Positions 12,260 through 24,099 of a DNA stretch of 64,000 nucleotides are shown here, piece after piece (positions within the stretch are counted from its first letter, which is position 1; the number at the start of each line of letters is the position of its first letter). This DNA comes from Crossaster papposus. Taxonomy: Eukaryota; Echinodermata; Asteroidea; Velatida; Solasteridae. A program made the translations under genes and the position numbers. The stretch lies in contig JBAIAA010000893.1 of NCBI GenBank assembly GCA_037893245.1, positions 186,001 through 250,000 on the forward strand, in the 5' to 3' direction. The notes below the pieces were generated by a model, which saw nothing but the letters and a program-made list of their open reading frames with translations, did no database searches and had not been told where the DNA came from.

Positions 12260-12545
12260 GAACTCTGCATTTCATATAAAAACAGATTTCAGTTTTAAAA
12301 TATAAAATAATTGCTGCGTTCCAATCGCGTTGTGTTTCTCGTGTTGACCGTGAATTTCTCCAAGTTCACGAGTGGGTTGGATTCCAAACGCTACTGACCA
12401 ACACGCACGCGCACAGTCGAGTTCAGTTTTGAATAAAAGGACTACCGTGCGCGCATGAACTCGTATGTGAACTGACACGCATGCGTGAGTACTTCATTTG
12501 TTTGCGAAGTCATGAACTTGAGTTACAGTTTTGTGAGCTCGTGAG

Positions 12546-12810
12546 CTCGTGAGAGGTATAATCTTGGCTGGTCTCGGCCCAGTTCCTGGTCAACTTTAAC
12601 TTGTATAAGTGTATGACACTCTGTATGCATATCCCCACTCAAACACATACCGGTAATACCACTGGCCAGTCATGCACTGATAGTCCCATCTGTACCAATT
12701 CAATGCAACGCATATATTGACCCATCTGTACCAAATCAATCAAACTTCAACTGTTGGAGTTTGGCAGGTTTAGTACTGTTAGGTTCAGTACAGTGTACCA
12801 ATAATTACTG
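12546..12810 (-). mobile_element. Fragment of the TTAACCCTAAC family
   Basis: This is a reverse-orientation relative of the interior of the element at 34732-35219. It shares CTTCAACTGTTGGAGTTTGG, a GTACTGTTAGGTTCAGTACA-type block and an ACTGGCCAGT segment. The ends are not preserved. Confidence 0.55.
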
Positions 12811-13148
12811 AACCTGTGTGAACAAAACATAAAAAAGTTCAGCGTTACAATATTTCCAAAAAAATTAATGAATCTGATTCTTAATCTTAAACCAATCAAT
12901 TTTCGGAAATGCCTTTAAACATGCCCTACAACATGTACCGGTACATATTCAGAATTGGTTTGTTAACTTGTTGATTGTGTAAGGTGCCGTTTGTTGCAGC
13001 ATTTCTTAAGTTGGTCAAATAAAAACACCACCGACATCCATTATCGTCTGATCCGGGCAGGTTGTAGACACAACATTCACAACCACTTCCTGTTTAGTGT
13101 GATATTAAAGGGAAGACTAGCTATTTCTCCATGCTTTAGAACAGTGGC

Positions 13149-13535
13149 TTAAAGGTAGTATACACCATTTGCAGATATCGTAAAATATTTACTACCAAAT
13201 TATTAAGAAATATCTTACTCATTTAAAAGTAAATAATGATTCTAGGCATCCAGCAAAATGATTGCGCTAGATATCCTGTAATTATTCCTAAAAATATAAT
13301 TTAACAAAAAAAATTCGCAATCGCTGGACGACGATCGCGAAAAAACAAAGATAACATAAGAATAACTGCCCAATGCCGGTTGAAAACAAACGCTGTTTTT
13401 CTTGCTTTTCTCGTCATCCATGATTGTAAAACTTCGGACAGGTCAGTTAAATGATATTTACTATGAAATACAACCCCCCAAATATACCCATTAATGATAA
13501 TTCAAGCAATTACCAATGGTGTATCATACCTTTAA
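13149..13535 (-). mobile_element. MITE family A, copy 3 (full length)
   Basis: TTAAAGGTAGTATACACCAT at the left and AATGGTGTATCATACCTTTAA (first 20 bases shown by family) at the right enclose the complete family interior, including TGGACGACGATCGCG near the centre and ACTTCGGACAGGTCAG. Confidence 0.85.
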
Positions 13536-13577
13536 ATATGCTACATGTACATGTACATGTACATATAAATTACTAGC

Positions 13578-13760
13578 ACAGTGGAGTTCCGTGGCCTTGT
13601 GGTCTGGAGCATTGAATTTGTAATCTATACACGTATAGTAGGGTACGTAAAGCTACAGGTTGTGGGTTCGAGTCCGGCCGGCCTGGGACAATAGTGCGAC
13701 TGAACTAAGGGGCCCAATTTCCTGGATTTCATAACGCCGGAATTCTGCACTCTACATGTA
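13578..13760 (+). repeat. tRNA-derived SINE, copy A1
   Basis: GTGGCCTTGTGGTCTGGAGC resembles a box A region and GTGGGTTCGAGTCCGGCC a box B. The same order (CTTGTGGT..GGAGCATTGAATTTG..GTGGGTTCGAGTCC) occurs at 38759-38905, and in reverse at 57719-57770. Confidence 0.7.
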
Positions 13761-13820
13761 CATGTACATGAGTAGCAATTTTGTTTCAACTGAGCTTGCA
13801 AAGAAATGATGCGCTAGCCC

Positions 13821-14016
13821 TATAGGTCGGGGCGGACATTCGGGAACCTTCATTCTCACGCGTCATACACCGCGCCGATGAAAACAATGCCCAAATGAAG
13901 TTCGCGCGTGCAGTCTTGCATGCTGCACTGCAGTGTCGTCATGCATTGTTTTCATCGGCGCGCTGGTTGTCATCTCGTGACTACCGACCTGTGACGTATG
14001 TCCGCCCCGATCTATA
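13821..14016. mobile_element. MITE with TATAGGTCGGGGCGGACA ends
   Basis: Terminal inverted repeats TATAGGTCGGGGCGGACA and TGTCCGCCCCGATCTATA. An inner inverted pair, GCGCCGATGAAAACAATGC and GCATTGTTTTCATCGGCGC, makes the single strand foldable into a long hairpin. TA or TATA flanks fit a Tc1/mariner-like target. Confidence 0.75.
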
Positions 14017-15078
14017 AATCATAAAAGCCTCAATCCCCCAAATTCACCTGGAGAATTTGGGAGGATTCAAGAAAGGTTAGGGTTAAATATAAATGTATTA
14101 CTTTAGGCAATTTTATTTGAGTTTATCATATGATGGGGGTTCTAAATACTGGTTCTGGTACTAAACGAGAGGATTAGGAACCGACCTACACATGTACATG
14201 TACTGGTATCTTCAACTTGTTGCGCAGCAAGCACCAACCTACAATGAACTTTCCACATACTTTTTTGTTAACATAGAGATCAGTGAACCCTAGAAGCCCT
14301 ACCATGATGTCATTGCCCCAAAATAGCTCAACAGTAGCCATTTTTAACAATCCTCTAAAATTAAATTTCCCCCCCCCCCCCCCCCCCTGCCCAGGAAACT
14401 GGTGTTGAGAGATTGACACCCATTATCGGGTTATTAAAAATAGCCCCCTGCACTTCCGTTATTATTTAATAGCATACTGGACCCATGAAATAGCCTGGAA
14501 GTGGAAAGAAAGTCAATATGTTATAGATGTCGCTATTGACAGTTGGTACTGTGGATGGCCCATTTGTGTGGTGTTAAGGTTCTTGCAAAATGAGACAGAA
14601 CTGGCCTGGGCAGAGGTTGAAATGAGGGTTTGTGGGTATTAGGAAAGAGGATAACATTCTTCCTTTTTTAATACAATGATGGTTGCGCTTCAATTGGACA
14701 TTCTCTTGGCAAGTTATCACTTTTGTAAACATATTTAACAGTTACATGTACATAATTTCAACATGTTTGCTCCTTAGTACTCAGCATACATACCTGTCTG
14801 TTCAAATTATTTGCCTTATTTCTTACTGATGGTTAAAAGTGGATTCAAATAACTTTGGAATAGACACTAATCCGGGCTGTAATCTGTATTATTCTAGAGT
14901 TTAATGGCCTTAGAGAATCACAGCCAATCACTATTTGCATTGTGGAAGTATTGATCACCACTTAGCTGTAACAACACATTTGATTGGATCAATGGAAACT
15001 TAACCATGAAGTAACAAAGGTTCTAATTGGATCAGTTGATACAAAACTCAGCAGTTATCAGTTCCTTGTAGTGTTCCA
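14017..15078. other. No gene recognised; repeat fragments
   Basis: 14040-14086 ends in GGTTAGGGTTAA and is a remnant end of the TTAACCCTAAC family. A poly(C) tract lies at 14369-14387. 14575-14690 (AAAATGAGACAGAACTGG...) is related to the element at 29632-30040. Confidence 0.5.
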
Positions 15079-15325
15079 TGCTAAGCAAATTGTTGTGTTT
15101 AATTAGCAGCTCCATGAAATTGCCCCCAGGTGATGTAAACATTATTTGTGACTGGTACTTAGCTGGTTTTTGCTTAGCTTGAAAAGCTCATTGGAGTTTT
15201 GGCTAGTAACCTGTTTTTGTTTACTAAGCAAGATTGTTTTTGTGCAAAGCAAAATTGTTTTTGTGCTAAGCAAAATTGTTTTTGTGCTAAGCAAAATTGT
15301 TTTTGTGCTAAGCAAAAGTGATATT
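15079..15325. repeat. GCTAAGCACA-family relic with a 21-bp tandem array
   Basis: Left part carries the family end AGCAGCTCCATGAAATTGCC. At 15228-15320 the motif TTGTTTTTGTGCTAAGCAAAA is repeated about four times with a 21-bp period. As 21 is a multiple of three, both strands stay open and give repetitive frames that are not genes. Confidence 0.75.
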
Positions 15326-15541
15326 TTCATGATTGTAGTTATAATTCATTAGGAAAGAAAATGGATTTGATGATTCTGTTTTCTGGATTATAAATATAGT
15401 CCAGTCGATAAATACTAAGACATGAACCTTTAGGTCATTGTCTCACATCCTATAGTGTTTCTTCACACAACTCATTACCGTACTCTCTAGCTTGATTCAA
15501 TTACGGACCTAACTAGATTTGTTTCTCTCCTCCAAACCCCC

Positions 15542-15566
15542 TCTCCCCCCCCCCCCCCCCCCCCCC
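15542..15566. repeat. Poly(C) tract
   Basis: A run of about 22-25 C within a C/T-rich stretch. Similar tracts occur about a dozen times in the window. Confidence 0.95.
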
Positions 15567-15731
15567 TCTCCTCCAACTATCCTCAACCCAGTGTCGCCAT
15601 GCTTTGGCAGATTAGTTATTACAAGCATTGGGTCCAAGCATGCAGGGAATTTTAATTTGGTTGCTAAGAGAACGATTGATTGACGTCTAGTGTCAGGGGA
15701 ATGGTTTGATTAAAAACAAGGAGGAATTGCT

Positions 15732-16080
15732 TTAAAGGGGCTAGAAGATTGGAGACACCATTTGCAGACATTTTACTGCCGAGTTATTATGAAATATCTT
15801 TTTTTTTTTTTTTTTTTAAGTAAACAATTATTCTAGGCATCCAGCAAAATGCATGCGCTAGATATCCATAATCACAATTGCCAGGTGGCAATCGCGAAAG
15901 AAAAACAAGAACAACTGCCCGACGCCAGTTGTAAACTAATGCCGTTTTTCTTGCTTGTTTTTTTGGCATCTATGATTGTAAAACTTCGGACAGGTCAGTT
16001 AAACGATATTTACTATAAAATACACGTGTACAAATCCACCCATTCCTGATAAATCAAGCAATGGTGAACCTTACCTTTAA
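15732..16080 (-). mobile_element. MITE family A, copy 4
   Basis: Starts TTAAAGGGGCTAGAAGATTG (degraded) and ends ATGGTGAACCTTACCTTTAA. Interior retains GCATCCAGCAAAATG, GGTGGCAATCGCG and ACTTCGGACAGGTCAGTTAA. A poly(T) expansion of about 17 sits near 15800. Confidence 0.75.
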
Positions 16081-16398
16081 TGTTGGGTGTAGATTTTTTA
16101 GTATATTTTCTGGCTAGTGAACTCGTGCTTATGAATTAGAGACTATTATCTCCCAGTGAAATACAGAAAATATGTATCACAGTGTGCCCCTTTAAAGTAA
16201 ATAGTGGCATCAAAGTACAAAGATATGCGTGATTTAGAAACACTTGAGTCTATTATTCAGGATTGAACTGCTTAATCTTTCTCCAGTTAGTAGTGTCTTT
16301 AAAGGGGAAGTGCCTCATCCACTAATACCTCACACTGGGCAAAAAAAACCTGCAACAATAAACACACATGAAAATATACAGCAAGCCTTGAGCTGTTT

Positions 16399-16510
16399 AA
16401 AGGTAATGTGTATACATTTGCTAATATAACAAAAAACTACTGAATTATTATAAAAAATACCTTACTTGACTGTAAGTGAATAACAGTCTCAAGCATCCTG
16501 TGAAATCATG
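16399..16510 (-). mobile_element. Divergent MITE A relic
   Basis: TTTAAAGGTAATGTGTATAC followed by an AATTATTATAAAAAATACCT block resembles the A family left end, but identity is low. Confidence 0.4.
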
Positions 16511-16516
16511 GCACCT

Positions 16517-16755
16517 GGGGCCAATTTTACGAAGCTGCTAAGCACAAAAATTTGCTTAGCACAAAAACGTCTTGCTCATTAAAAACAAGTTATCAGCCAA
16601 AATTCTACATGTTTTTTATGCTAAGCAAAAAACCAGCTGATTATCAATCAAAAACAATAAAGATCACGTGAAAATTTGGTCTGTAACTTTTTACCAAGGA
16701 CAAATTTTCATGCTAAGCAAATTTTTGTGCTTAGCAGCTCCGTGAAATTGGCCCC
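16517..16755. mobile_element. GCTAAGCACA MITE, copy 1
   Basis: GGGGCCAATTTTACGAAGCTGCTAAGCACA-type left end and its complement ending in AAATTGGCCCC. The interior has TTGCTCATTAAAAACA and CAATAAAGATCACGTG blocks. Ends are long and many GCTAAGCA motifs lie inside. Confidence 0.8.
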
Positions 16756-16883
16756 TGGTTGGTGTGCTGTCATTTTCAAGAAAAGTGGAATTTTGTATAT
16801 CAATTTCCAACGATGGTCGGCTGTCTTTGCAGCCAGTTACACATCCGTGAATGGGTGCCAGCTATTGAGCTACCTGGTTACCT

Positions 16884-17127
16884 GGGGCCAATTTCATAGA
16901 GCTGCTAAGCACAACAATTTGCTTAGTACAAAAAAAGTCTTGCTCATTAAAAACAGGTTACCAGCCAAAACTCTACGTGTTTTTCATGCTAAGCAAAAAA
17001 CTAGCTGATTATCAATCCAAAACAATAAAGACCACGTGAAAATTTGGTCTGTAACCTTGTTTGTGCCAAAAACAAATTTTCATGCTAAGCAAATTGTTGT
17101 GCTTAGCACCTCTATGAAATTGGCCCC
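16884..17127. mobile_element. GCTAAGCACA MITE, copy 2
   Basis: A second copy in the same orientation, only about 130 bp after the first. It shares TTGCTCATTAAAAACAGGTT and ATCCAAAACAATAAAGACCA. The left end is GGGGCCAATTTCATAGAGC and the right end GCTCTATGAAATTGGCCCC-like. Confidence 0.8.
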
Positions 17128-17457
17128 TGGTTACCTGGTTACCTGATGTGACAATTCGCCAGCTTTTATGAATCACTCTGTATCCTATAAAGTGGAGTCA
17201 GGGAACCAAACTACTTTTTTTCTTGGTTTTCCCATTTAGACCTACACGTACATGTATGTACATGTACCCACAAATCTATTCATTTCTGAAAATTACATAC
17301 ATTTATAAGTAAAGAAGAATTTGTGTACAAGTTGAAGGCATAAATGTGATAGGGCTTTTTATTATATAACAGAACAGAAATGGAAGAATTTTTTTTAAAG
17401 AATTGTTTATTTGTTTATCAACGAATGGTGCAACAAAACAAGGGAAAGATACATGAG

Positions 17458-17709
17458 TTAACCAGTTTGCGCCGGGATTATTTTAACATCAACGAGCCGA
17501 GGCACCGAGATTATTTTTAACGAAACTCGATCCGAGACGGGTTCACTTTAGGCCGATGGTACCTGGAAGCACACCCACGCATTTCCAAGATTGCTCGCTG
17601 CTGACAGACATTTCCGGCCTTGCTCGTAGCGTGTTTATGCGTCATCTGTTTTGAATCTGGGAAAAATTGTGCCTGTATATACACACGTCCTCTGGCGCGA
17701 ACTGGTTAA
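17458..17709 (+). mobile_element. TTAACCAGTTCGCG MITE, copy 2
   Basis: TTAACCAGTTTGCGCCGGGA at the left, GGCGCGAACTGGTTAA at the right, with the shared CTCGATCCGAGACGGGTTCA and TTTCCGGCCTTGCTCGT blocks inside. Confidence 0.85.
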
Positions 17710-19256
17710 CAAAAAATTAAGAGACACCTGCATTAAATGTGTGTAAAGTAACAGCAATGCCTAACGAGACTTGTACAGGAAAATAACAAAAAGGTAAAAT
17801 AAATGTCTTGATTTTGTCAGGGTTGTTCTTTTATGAACAAACCAAGGTTTATTGTCCAGTTTGCTTTTCATAAGAGGTCTTTGTTATTAAAAGTTGTTAA
17901 GTTTGAAGGCAAAGGTGGTAATTATACAAAAGGCTTAAATGATGACAGAATGCACTCGCTCAACACAAAAATCTCAAGGATGTATTGGGATTTTCATTTG
18001 TAAAAAAGGGGTGCTTGACAGGATATTTGAAGGCAGATTCTAAACCACATGAATTAATATTTGTGTTTGTGACTATTCTTACACTGGAGGTAAGATTGGG
18101 GGAAATTGCTTTTAAATAAAAAAAATGGAAAAAACAAATCAGGTGATTTGATTTTACAGGATGCATGAGACTATTATTTACTGTACAGTCAAGTTAAGTA
18201 TTTCCTAATAATTAGGTAGTTTTTTTTGTATATCCAATTGGTGTCTACCTTTAACCCATCTTATAAATCGTCTATTCGGTCCCAAGCGATTGGCTTTTTT
18301 TTGTGCCCTTAGTCTTTTTTTACTGCGGGCTCTGGTAACCGCGGTGATTGCCTTGGCTCATTCTCATATTTCCATTTCCCTGTTGAGCGCGCACACAGTT
18401 TATTCACACCGCGCTCTGCGGCGGCGCTGATATACGCCCCGCAGGCACCCACCGTGAATTTCCGATCATTCGGCTTTAGTTTTTCCCCCTTCTTAGGCAG
18501 AAAAGAGGGAAAATAAACGGTTTCCGGCTACACGACCAGTTATCCCCCCCCACCCCCCTCTTTTCCCCAGTTGATGATAAATCCATGTGAATTGACATTT
18601 GAGATATATCGTACATTTTTAAGACTCTCAAATTTCAATTTAATTGAAACATACGGACACAAATTTGACCAAATGTTTAGGAGTGAGAACTGTACAATGC
18701 GTAATTCTAATAAAATTAGAATAAAATTCACCACAGGAAAATTATGGCAACAACAAATATATAATTACTTAGGTACAGGTATTTCACACAGAATCTGCCT
18801 GAAACATTTTGCGCGATATCTGGTAATTTTGTGGAGGGAAATACGGTACCCTGGGGAGACATGAACACAAGGGGGATGAATATATTTCCAAAGGGTAATT
18901 TATATAGGTGTAAAGGGATCCAAAAGTTCATTTTACGAAATAGATATACGGATTAGGATGTGAGTTAGGGTTTGTTTTCTAGCCTCCACCTAGTTGTGGG
19001 GACAGGCTCTTTTGTTTGGAAAAAACAGACCGAGTAGTGGGGACAATTTTGAGTCCCCATAGCGCGTTGGGTCTTCAGTAAAGGTAGAACAAGGTAAAAT
19101 TGGGTTAGAGTACATGTATAATGAAAAAAAATGAAGAAGACAAATTAGGGTGATTTTTTTTATTTTAGAGTGTTCTGAGTTTGAGATTAGACAGATTTCC
19201 CTTTTAACACAAACCCTATGTATTGTCCCCATAACATGATGTACAAACAGAATTGA
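17710..19256. other. No gene recognised
   Basis: AT-rich with a GC-richer island at 18340-18480 and a poly(C)/C-T tract at 18543-18562. Short overlapping frames here have no recognisable product. Confidence 0.4.
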
Positions 19257-19640
19257 TTATTATTATTATTATTATTTTCTGGTAATGAAACCAAGGATCC
19301 TTCAAAAGCGCTCAAGGCACTGTAGCTCGTAAGCCAGAAGAAACCCGTAGACAGAGGCTGTGTCAGCCAGGAACACCGGGCAAACCCCTTCTCTTAGCGA
19401 TAAGTGTTCTGGGTTCTTTTACGTGCATTATACAATTTTATAATGTTATAATGGGAAAGATATATACACACATTATAAATTATACAACACACGAGACCTA
19501 CAACTTTACGTCCCATCCGAAGGATGAAGCAATAGTGGTTTAATTGCCTTGCTTAAGGACACACGTGTCGACACCGGGACTCGAACTCGCGCTCTGCGGA
19601 ACAGAAAACCAAGCTCTTAACCGCTCGGCCACGACATATT
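19257..19640 (-). repeat. tRNA-derived SINE with a conserved body
   Basis: Read on the minus strand it begins GTCGTGGCCGAGCGGTTAAG, a tRNA-Leu/Ser-type D arm with box A, then box B GAGTTCGAGTCCCGG. It continues with a body containing CATCCTTCGGATGGGACGTA and ACGTAAAAGAACCCAG and ends in (ATT)n at 19257-19275. The head, body and simple-repeat tail make this a full-length SINE. Confidence 0.85.
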
Positions 19641-19964
19641 AGTGTGTAATATTGGGTATATTGGGTCGAAATTTCAACACAGGAAATGAATTGTGGTTAA
19701 AATAGGAGCATTTTTAAAACAGTTGTAGATAAAAGATTGTCTAACCATTTTGTGCATGTACACGACAACAAAGCGATATCTCTACAAGGATACAACAATG
19801 CGAATGTGTGTGTACCTTCTTGTATGTACCGGTATAATTCACATTGCTGCGCGACAGTCGTAGCGCAAAAGCTGCCATTGTGAAGTCTGATTTCTCGGTA
19901 GTAACGTCCTTGACATACTTTGTTTATCCTTTGGAAATCCTTTTTACGGACTTACGTTACACCT

Positions 19965-20400
19965 TTAACCCTAACTCCCTACCCATTTTTACTTACACAT
20001 AACCTGAATCCTGCAAAATCCTCCAATTCCTAAATTGTTAAAACTCCAAGTAACCTGAATCCTGCAAAATCCTCCAATATTGGTCACTGGTGACCATACA
20101 GCCTGTATCCTGCAAAATCCTGCAGTCTTGCCCTGGCTGCAGTCAGTAAAAACCCAAGTAACCTCAATCCTGCAAAATCCTGCGATGCATCAAACTCCAA
20201 GTGACCTCAATCCTGCAAAATCCTTGTGTGTCACATTCAGCCTGATAACCTGAATCCTCCATATTCCTGCAGGGGTAAAACCCCAAGTAACCTCAATCCT
20301 GCAAAATCCTGCAATGCATCAAACTCCAAGTGACCTCAATCCTGCAAAATCCTGCATTTTGCAATGAGGAATTTGGAGGATTTGGGAGGGTTAGGGTTAA
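19965..20400. mobile_element. TTAACCCTAAC-ended element with internal minisatellite
   Basis: Ends TTAACCCTAACTCCCTACCC and GGGAGGGTTAGGGTTAA form inverted repeats with TTAA at the extremities. The interior is a series of AACCTGAATCCTGCAAAATCC / ACCTCAATCCTGCAAAATCC-type units of about 30-50 bp. No coding capacity. Confidence 0.8.
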
Positions 20401-20431
20401 TTGTCTGAGAGCATTCAATTTATATCTCGGT

Positions 20432-20818
20432 TTAAAGGTAGGATAAACCATTTGCAGATATCGAAAATATTTACTACCGAATTATTAAGAAATATCTTAC
20501 TCATCTAAAAGTAAATAATGATTCTAGGCATCCAGCGAAACGATTGCCCTAGATATCCTGTAATTATTCCGAAAAATAGAATTTTATAAAGAAAAATTTG
20601 CGATCGTCGGACGGCGATCGCGAAAAAACAAAGATAACATAAGAATAACTGCTCGACGCCGGTTGAAAACAAACGCTTTATTTTAGCTTTTCTCGGCATC
20701 CATGATTGTAAAACTTCGGACAGGTCAGTTAAATGATATTTATTATAAAATACAACCCATCAAATTCACTCATTCGTGATAATTCAAGCATTTTACCAAT
20801 GGTGTATCTTACCTTTAA
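20432..20818 (-). mobile_element. MITE family A, copy 5 (full length)
   Basis: TTAAAGGTAGGATAAACCAT at the left and AATGGTGTATCTTACCTTTAA-type right end. It has the whole interior with CGTCGGACGGCGATCGCG and ACTTCGGACAGGTCAG. Confidence 0.9.
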
Positions 20819-21452
20819 GTAAAAAAAAGTGTGGCCGTTTTATTTGCAGACAAGCTTTCAACGAAGAATAAAACGACATCATCCTTCACACTTTAAAGAA
20901 ATTGTAATCTTATCAAAGGATACTTATGGGTCTCAAGGACGTAGGGAGTGAACATTTCTTTGTTGGATGCTTTTTTAATTTTTTTATTAAATCCATTAGT
21001 ACAGTACACAGGGGTAGTGGGGTACACGCTCATTTGATCAGGATTAATAGTCTTCTATTTTTTAAGTGCAACTTTGCCCTTGTAGAAATAAAATGAAATT
21101 GTTTGTCAATATTAACCAAAATGATTGATGGTACATGTACATGATGTATTTTGTAGGGCTGTTTTTAAACAATTAATGACAAGGACATGCATATCTAGAG
21201 AGGTTATATTAAATATCTTTCTTCCCTACCACCCCCCCCCCCCCCCCCCCCTTCCCCCCAAAAGAGTTCTGTTCTTGCAGTCGTGTTCCTTGACTTCCTT
21301 CAGACGAATTCAATAAATTGGGAGCAGTGTTTGAAAATAGGCAGGTTTTTACAGCGATTGCCAGTAGGCAATCGTTTAAAATTGATACATGTACCAAATT
21401 CTGCTTTTCTTGAAAACCACATAACATTAAGTGCTGTGATTTCCCAAGATGC
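20819..21452. other. No gene recognised
   Basis: AT-rich DNA with a poly(C) tract at about 21230-21251. Confidence 0.4.
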
Positions 21453-21820
21453 TTAAAGGTAGTATACACCATTGGTAATTGCTTGAATTATCATGAATGA
21501 GTAGATTTGGGGGGTTGTATTTTATAGTAAATATCGTTCAACTGACCTGTCCGAAGTTTTACAATCATGGATGTCAAGAAAAGCACGAAAAACCAGCGTT
21601 TGTTTTCAACCGGCGTCGAGCAGTTATTCTTATGTTATTTGTGTTTTTTCGCGATCGCCGTTGATTTTAGAAAAATCAATTTTTCAGAATAATTACAGGA
21701 TATCTAGCGCCATCATTTTGCTGGTTGCCTAGAATCAGTATTTACTTTCATATGAGTAAGATATTTCTTAATAATTCGGTAGTAAAATTTTTCGATATCT
21801 GCAAATGGTGTATACTACTA
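21453..21820 (+). mobile_element. MITE family A, copy 6
   Basis: TTAAAGGTAGTATACACCAT at the left and GCAAATGGTGTATACTACTA at the right, where the last bases are altered. Orientation is opposite to copies 3-5. Confidence 0.85.
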
Positions 21821-21830
21821 TGGTGTTTCA

Positions 21831-21858
21831 TGTACGTCCTTCGGCGCGAACTGGTTAA
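21831..21858 (+). mobile_element. TTAACCAGTTCGCG MITE, solo right end
   Basis: Only the terminus, CGTCCTTCGGCGCGAACTGG followed by TTAA, is left, directly beside MITE A copy 6. Confidence 0.7.
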
Positions 21859-22294
21859 ACTTTTGTAAACTTTTTTTAGTGTAGCACCAAAAAGTAGGGT
21901 TGGATTATTTTTACATATTAGGCCAAGGCCCCCCCCCCCCCCCCCCCCCCCCCACCACCCCCATTATAAATTATGGTGCCTCGTGTATGTTAATGTACAC
22001 TTTTAGGTACTGTTGTTATCATAATGGTACGGTAATTCTTCAAAACAAGTTGAACATGTTTATGTAAATGACTAATGATAAGTACTTTTTGCTGGTACGG
22101 TATGGTGCATGTAGATAGGCCATATGTTTCACAGTCACAATTATGTTGAAGTCTACCATGCATATCGTTAACTAAATAAGTTTTCTTTTTCTTTTTTAAC
22201 TGACCATGAATTTGATGGGCTGAATAAAATGTAAATTGAGATTATTATACCAGCATGCTGTTCATTAGGCATTCTTGTTATTTTCTCTTCTAAC

Positions 22295-22775
22295 TTAAAG
22301 GTAGGATATGTACACCATTGGTACATGTACATGTAATTGCTTGAATTATCAAAAAATGGGTGGATTTACAGGTTGTATTCTATAGTAAATATTTTACAGG
22401 TAGGATACACCATTTGCAATATCAATTTTTTTTTACTACCGAATTATTTTACTTATTTGAAAGTAAATAATTGTAGGCATCCAGCAAAATGATTGCACTA
22501 GATATGCTGTAATTAATCCCCCCAAAATATTTTTTAAAAAAATGTAAAAATCACGATCTCCTAGAAACCAGAACAATATAAGAAACACTGCCCGACGCCG
22601 GTTGAAAACGAACGCCGGTTGAAAACGAATGCCGTTTTCCTTGTATTTCTTAGCATCCATGATTGTAAAGCTTCGGACAGGTCAGTTAAATGATATTTAC
22701 TATAAAATACAACCCCCCCAAATCCACCCATTCATGATTATTCAAGCAAATACTTATGGTGTATCCTACCTTTTA
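22295..22775 (-). mobile_element. MITE family A, copies 7/8 nested or tandem
   Basis: A left segment in plus orientation (TTAAAGGTAGGATATGTACA to about 22393) runs straight into a complete minus-orientation copy starting ACAGGTAGGATACACCATTT and ending GTATCCTACCTTTTAA. A short GAACGCCGGTTGAAAACGAA-type tandem duplication lies at about 22595-22628. Confidence 0.75.
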
Positions 22776-23780
22776 ACACAAAGTGCTTTGGGGACAACAT
22801 GTACTGACGCATACAATTTGCAAAAATGTTATGGGGCACGTTATTATTCAATTCACATAGCACAGGTCCATGATTAGAAAATTACGCGCAATACTTCTCA
22901 AATTTCATCCGCGCCAAATTTAACTCCTATTTGTTTCTCCATTCTCAGGGTGACAAGAGGCGCAAACCATCAGAATCAAGGAATTTAATTTTAAAACGAG
23001 CAAGTTCTTTTCCCACACACACACACACGTGTAAATCAATAACTGTTTACATGACGATTGAATTATGCCAATTGTCGCCATGGTAACGCATCAATTTTGG
23101 ACAGGTTGAACAACCCAATTTGGAGAGACGGCGGTGCGTTGCGGAATTTTTTCGGTGGGAGATCACCATTGGTAACGGACTCGGTGATTGCCGAGCAACA
23201 ACGCGATGTGATTGGACAATTTTAGCCATGAGTGCTGCTAGGAAAACGTGTTAGATGACCACCAAAATAATTGTGCAAATTGAACCGGGATTCTTGTTTT
23301 TATTCCAATATTTCAATAATGCTCAAAAGTATTTAAATCAGAAAGTAAAAGTCAATGTCAACATTTTGAATTTATTGAATATTGATTTTTGTTTGTCTGA
23401 TTTGAATTTTTTTGTAAATTCCATTTTTGTACAAGATTTTTTTTTCCAACTATTTTCCCGAATTTCTCCATATCCACCCTATCTCACATTCCCCCCCCCC
23501 CCCCCAAAAAAAAAACAACAACCAAAACCCACCTCAAATATACACCGGTACATATGTACATGCTTTACATACAGCGGGCGTCTGTTTTTCTTTCCTTCAT
23601 GATGCAACAAACATACACCGTGTCGTGGACTTCCATTTTGTGTTTCTGTATCATGTTTATTTATTGTGTAGTATTCAAATATTTGTGACTCAAATTGACT
23701 TGAGCTAATGAATACATGACTCGACTCAACTCAACTGCACAACTCGACTCGACCTTCTTTACCTACAATATATAATCAGG
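22776..23780. other. No gene recognised
   Basis: Contains an (AC)n tract at 23015-23029, a poly(C)/poly(A) tract at 23491-23515, and a run of ACTCGACTC-type motifs at 23715-23756 leading into the next element. Confidence 0.4.
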
Positions 23781-24003
23781 GTTGTAGTCGAGTCCCTGCA
23801 AGTCCGTTCACAAGTCTTTTCGTGAAGCCAGTCACAAGTTCCTTCATAAAGGCAGTCACAAGTAACTGGATGAACAATGACAAAGGAATGCTTTTGTCAA
23901 AGCTGTTTTGAATAGCTTGTGATTTGAATTGGAACTGAAGGACTTGTGATGGACTTGCAGGGACTTGCAGGGACTTGCAGGGACTTGCAGTGGACTCGAC
24001 TAC
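23781..24003. mobile_element. MITE with GTCGAGTCCCTGCAAGTC ends, copy 1
   Basis: Left end GTTGTAGTCGAGTCCCTGCA and right end TGCAGTGGACTCGACTAC are inverted. GGGACTTGCA is repeated four times near the right end. The interior AACAATGACAAAGGAATGCT is shared with copies at 27023 and 36871. Confidence 0.75.
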
Positions 24004-24099
24004 ATGCCTGAATATAATGACTCGACTTGTGTCACTACATTAAAATGACTTGACTCGAGTCACAAAAATCATTGACTCGTTACAACTCTGGACCCCAGC

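Noticed and set aside
15142-15352. Repetitive frames on both strands (LSTKTIL / SKIVFVL repeats)
   Set aside because: Products of the 21-bp tandem array.
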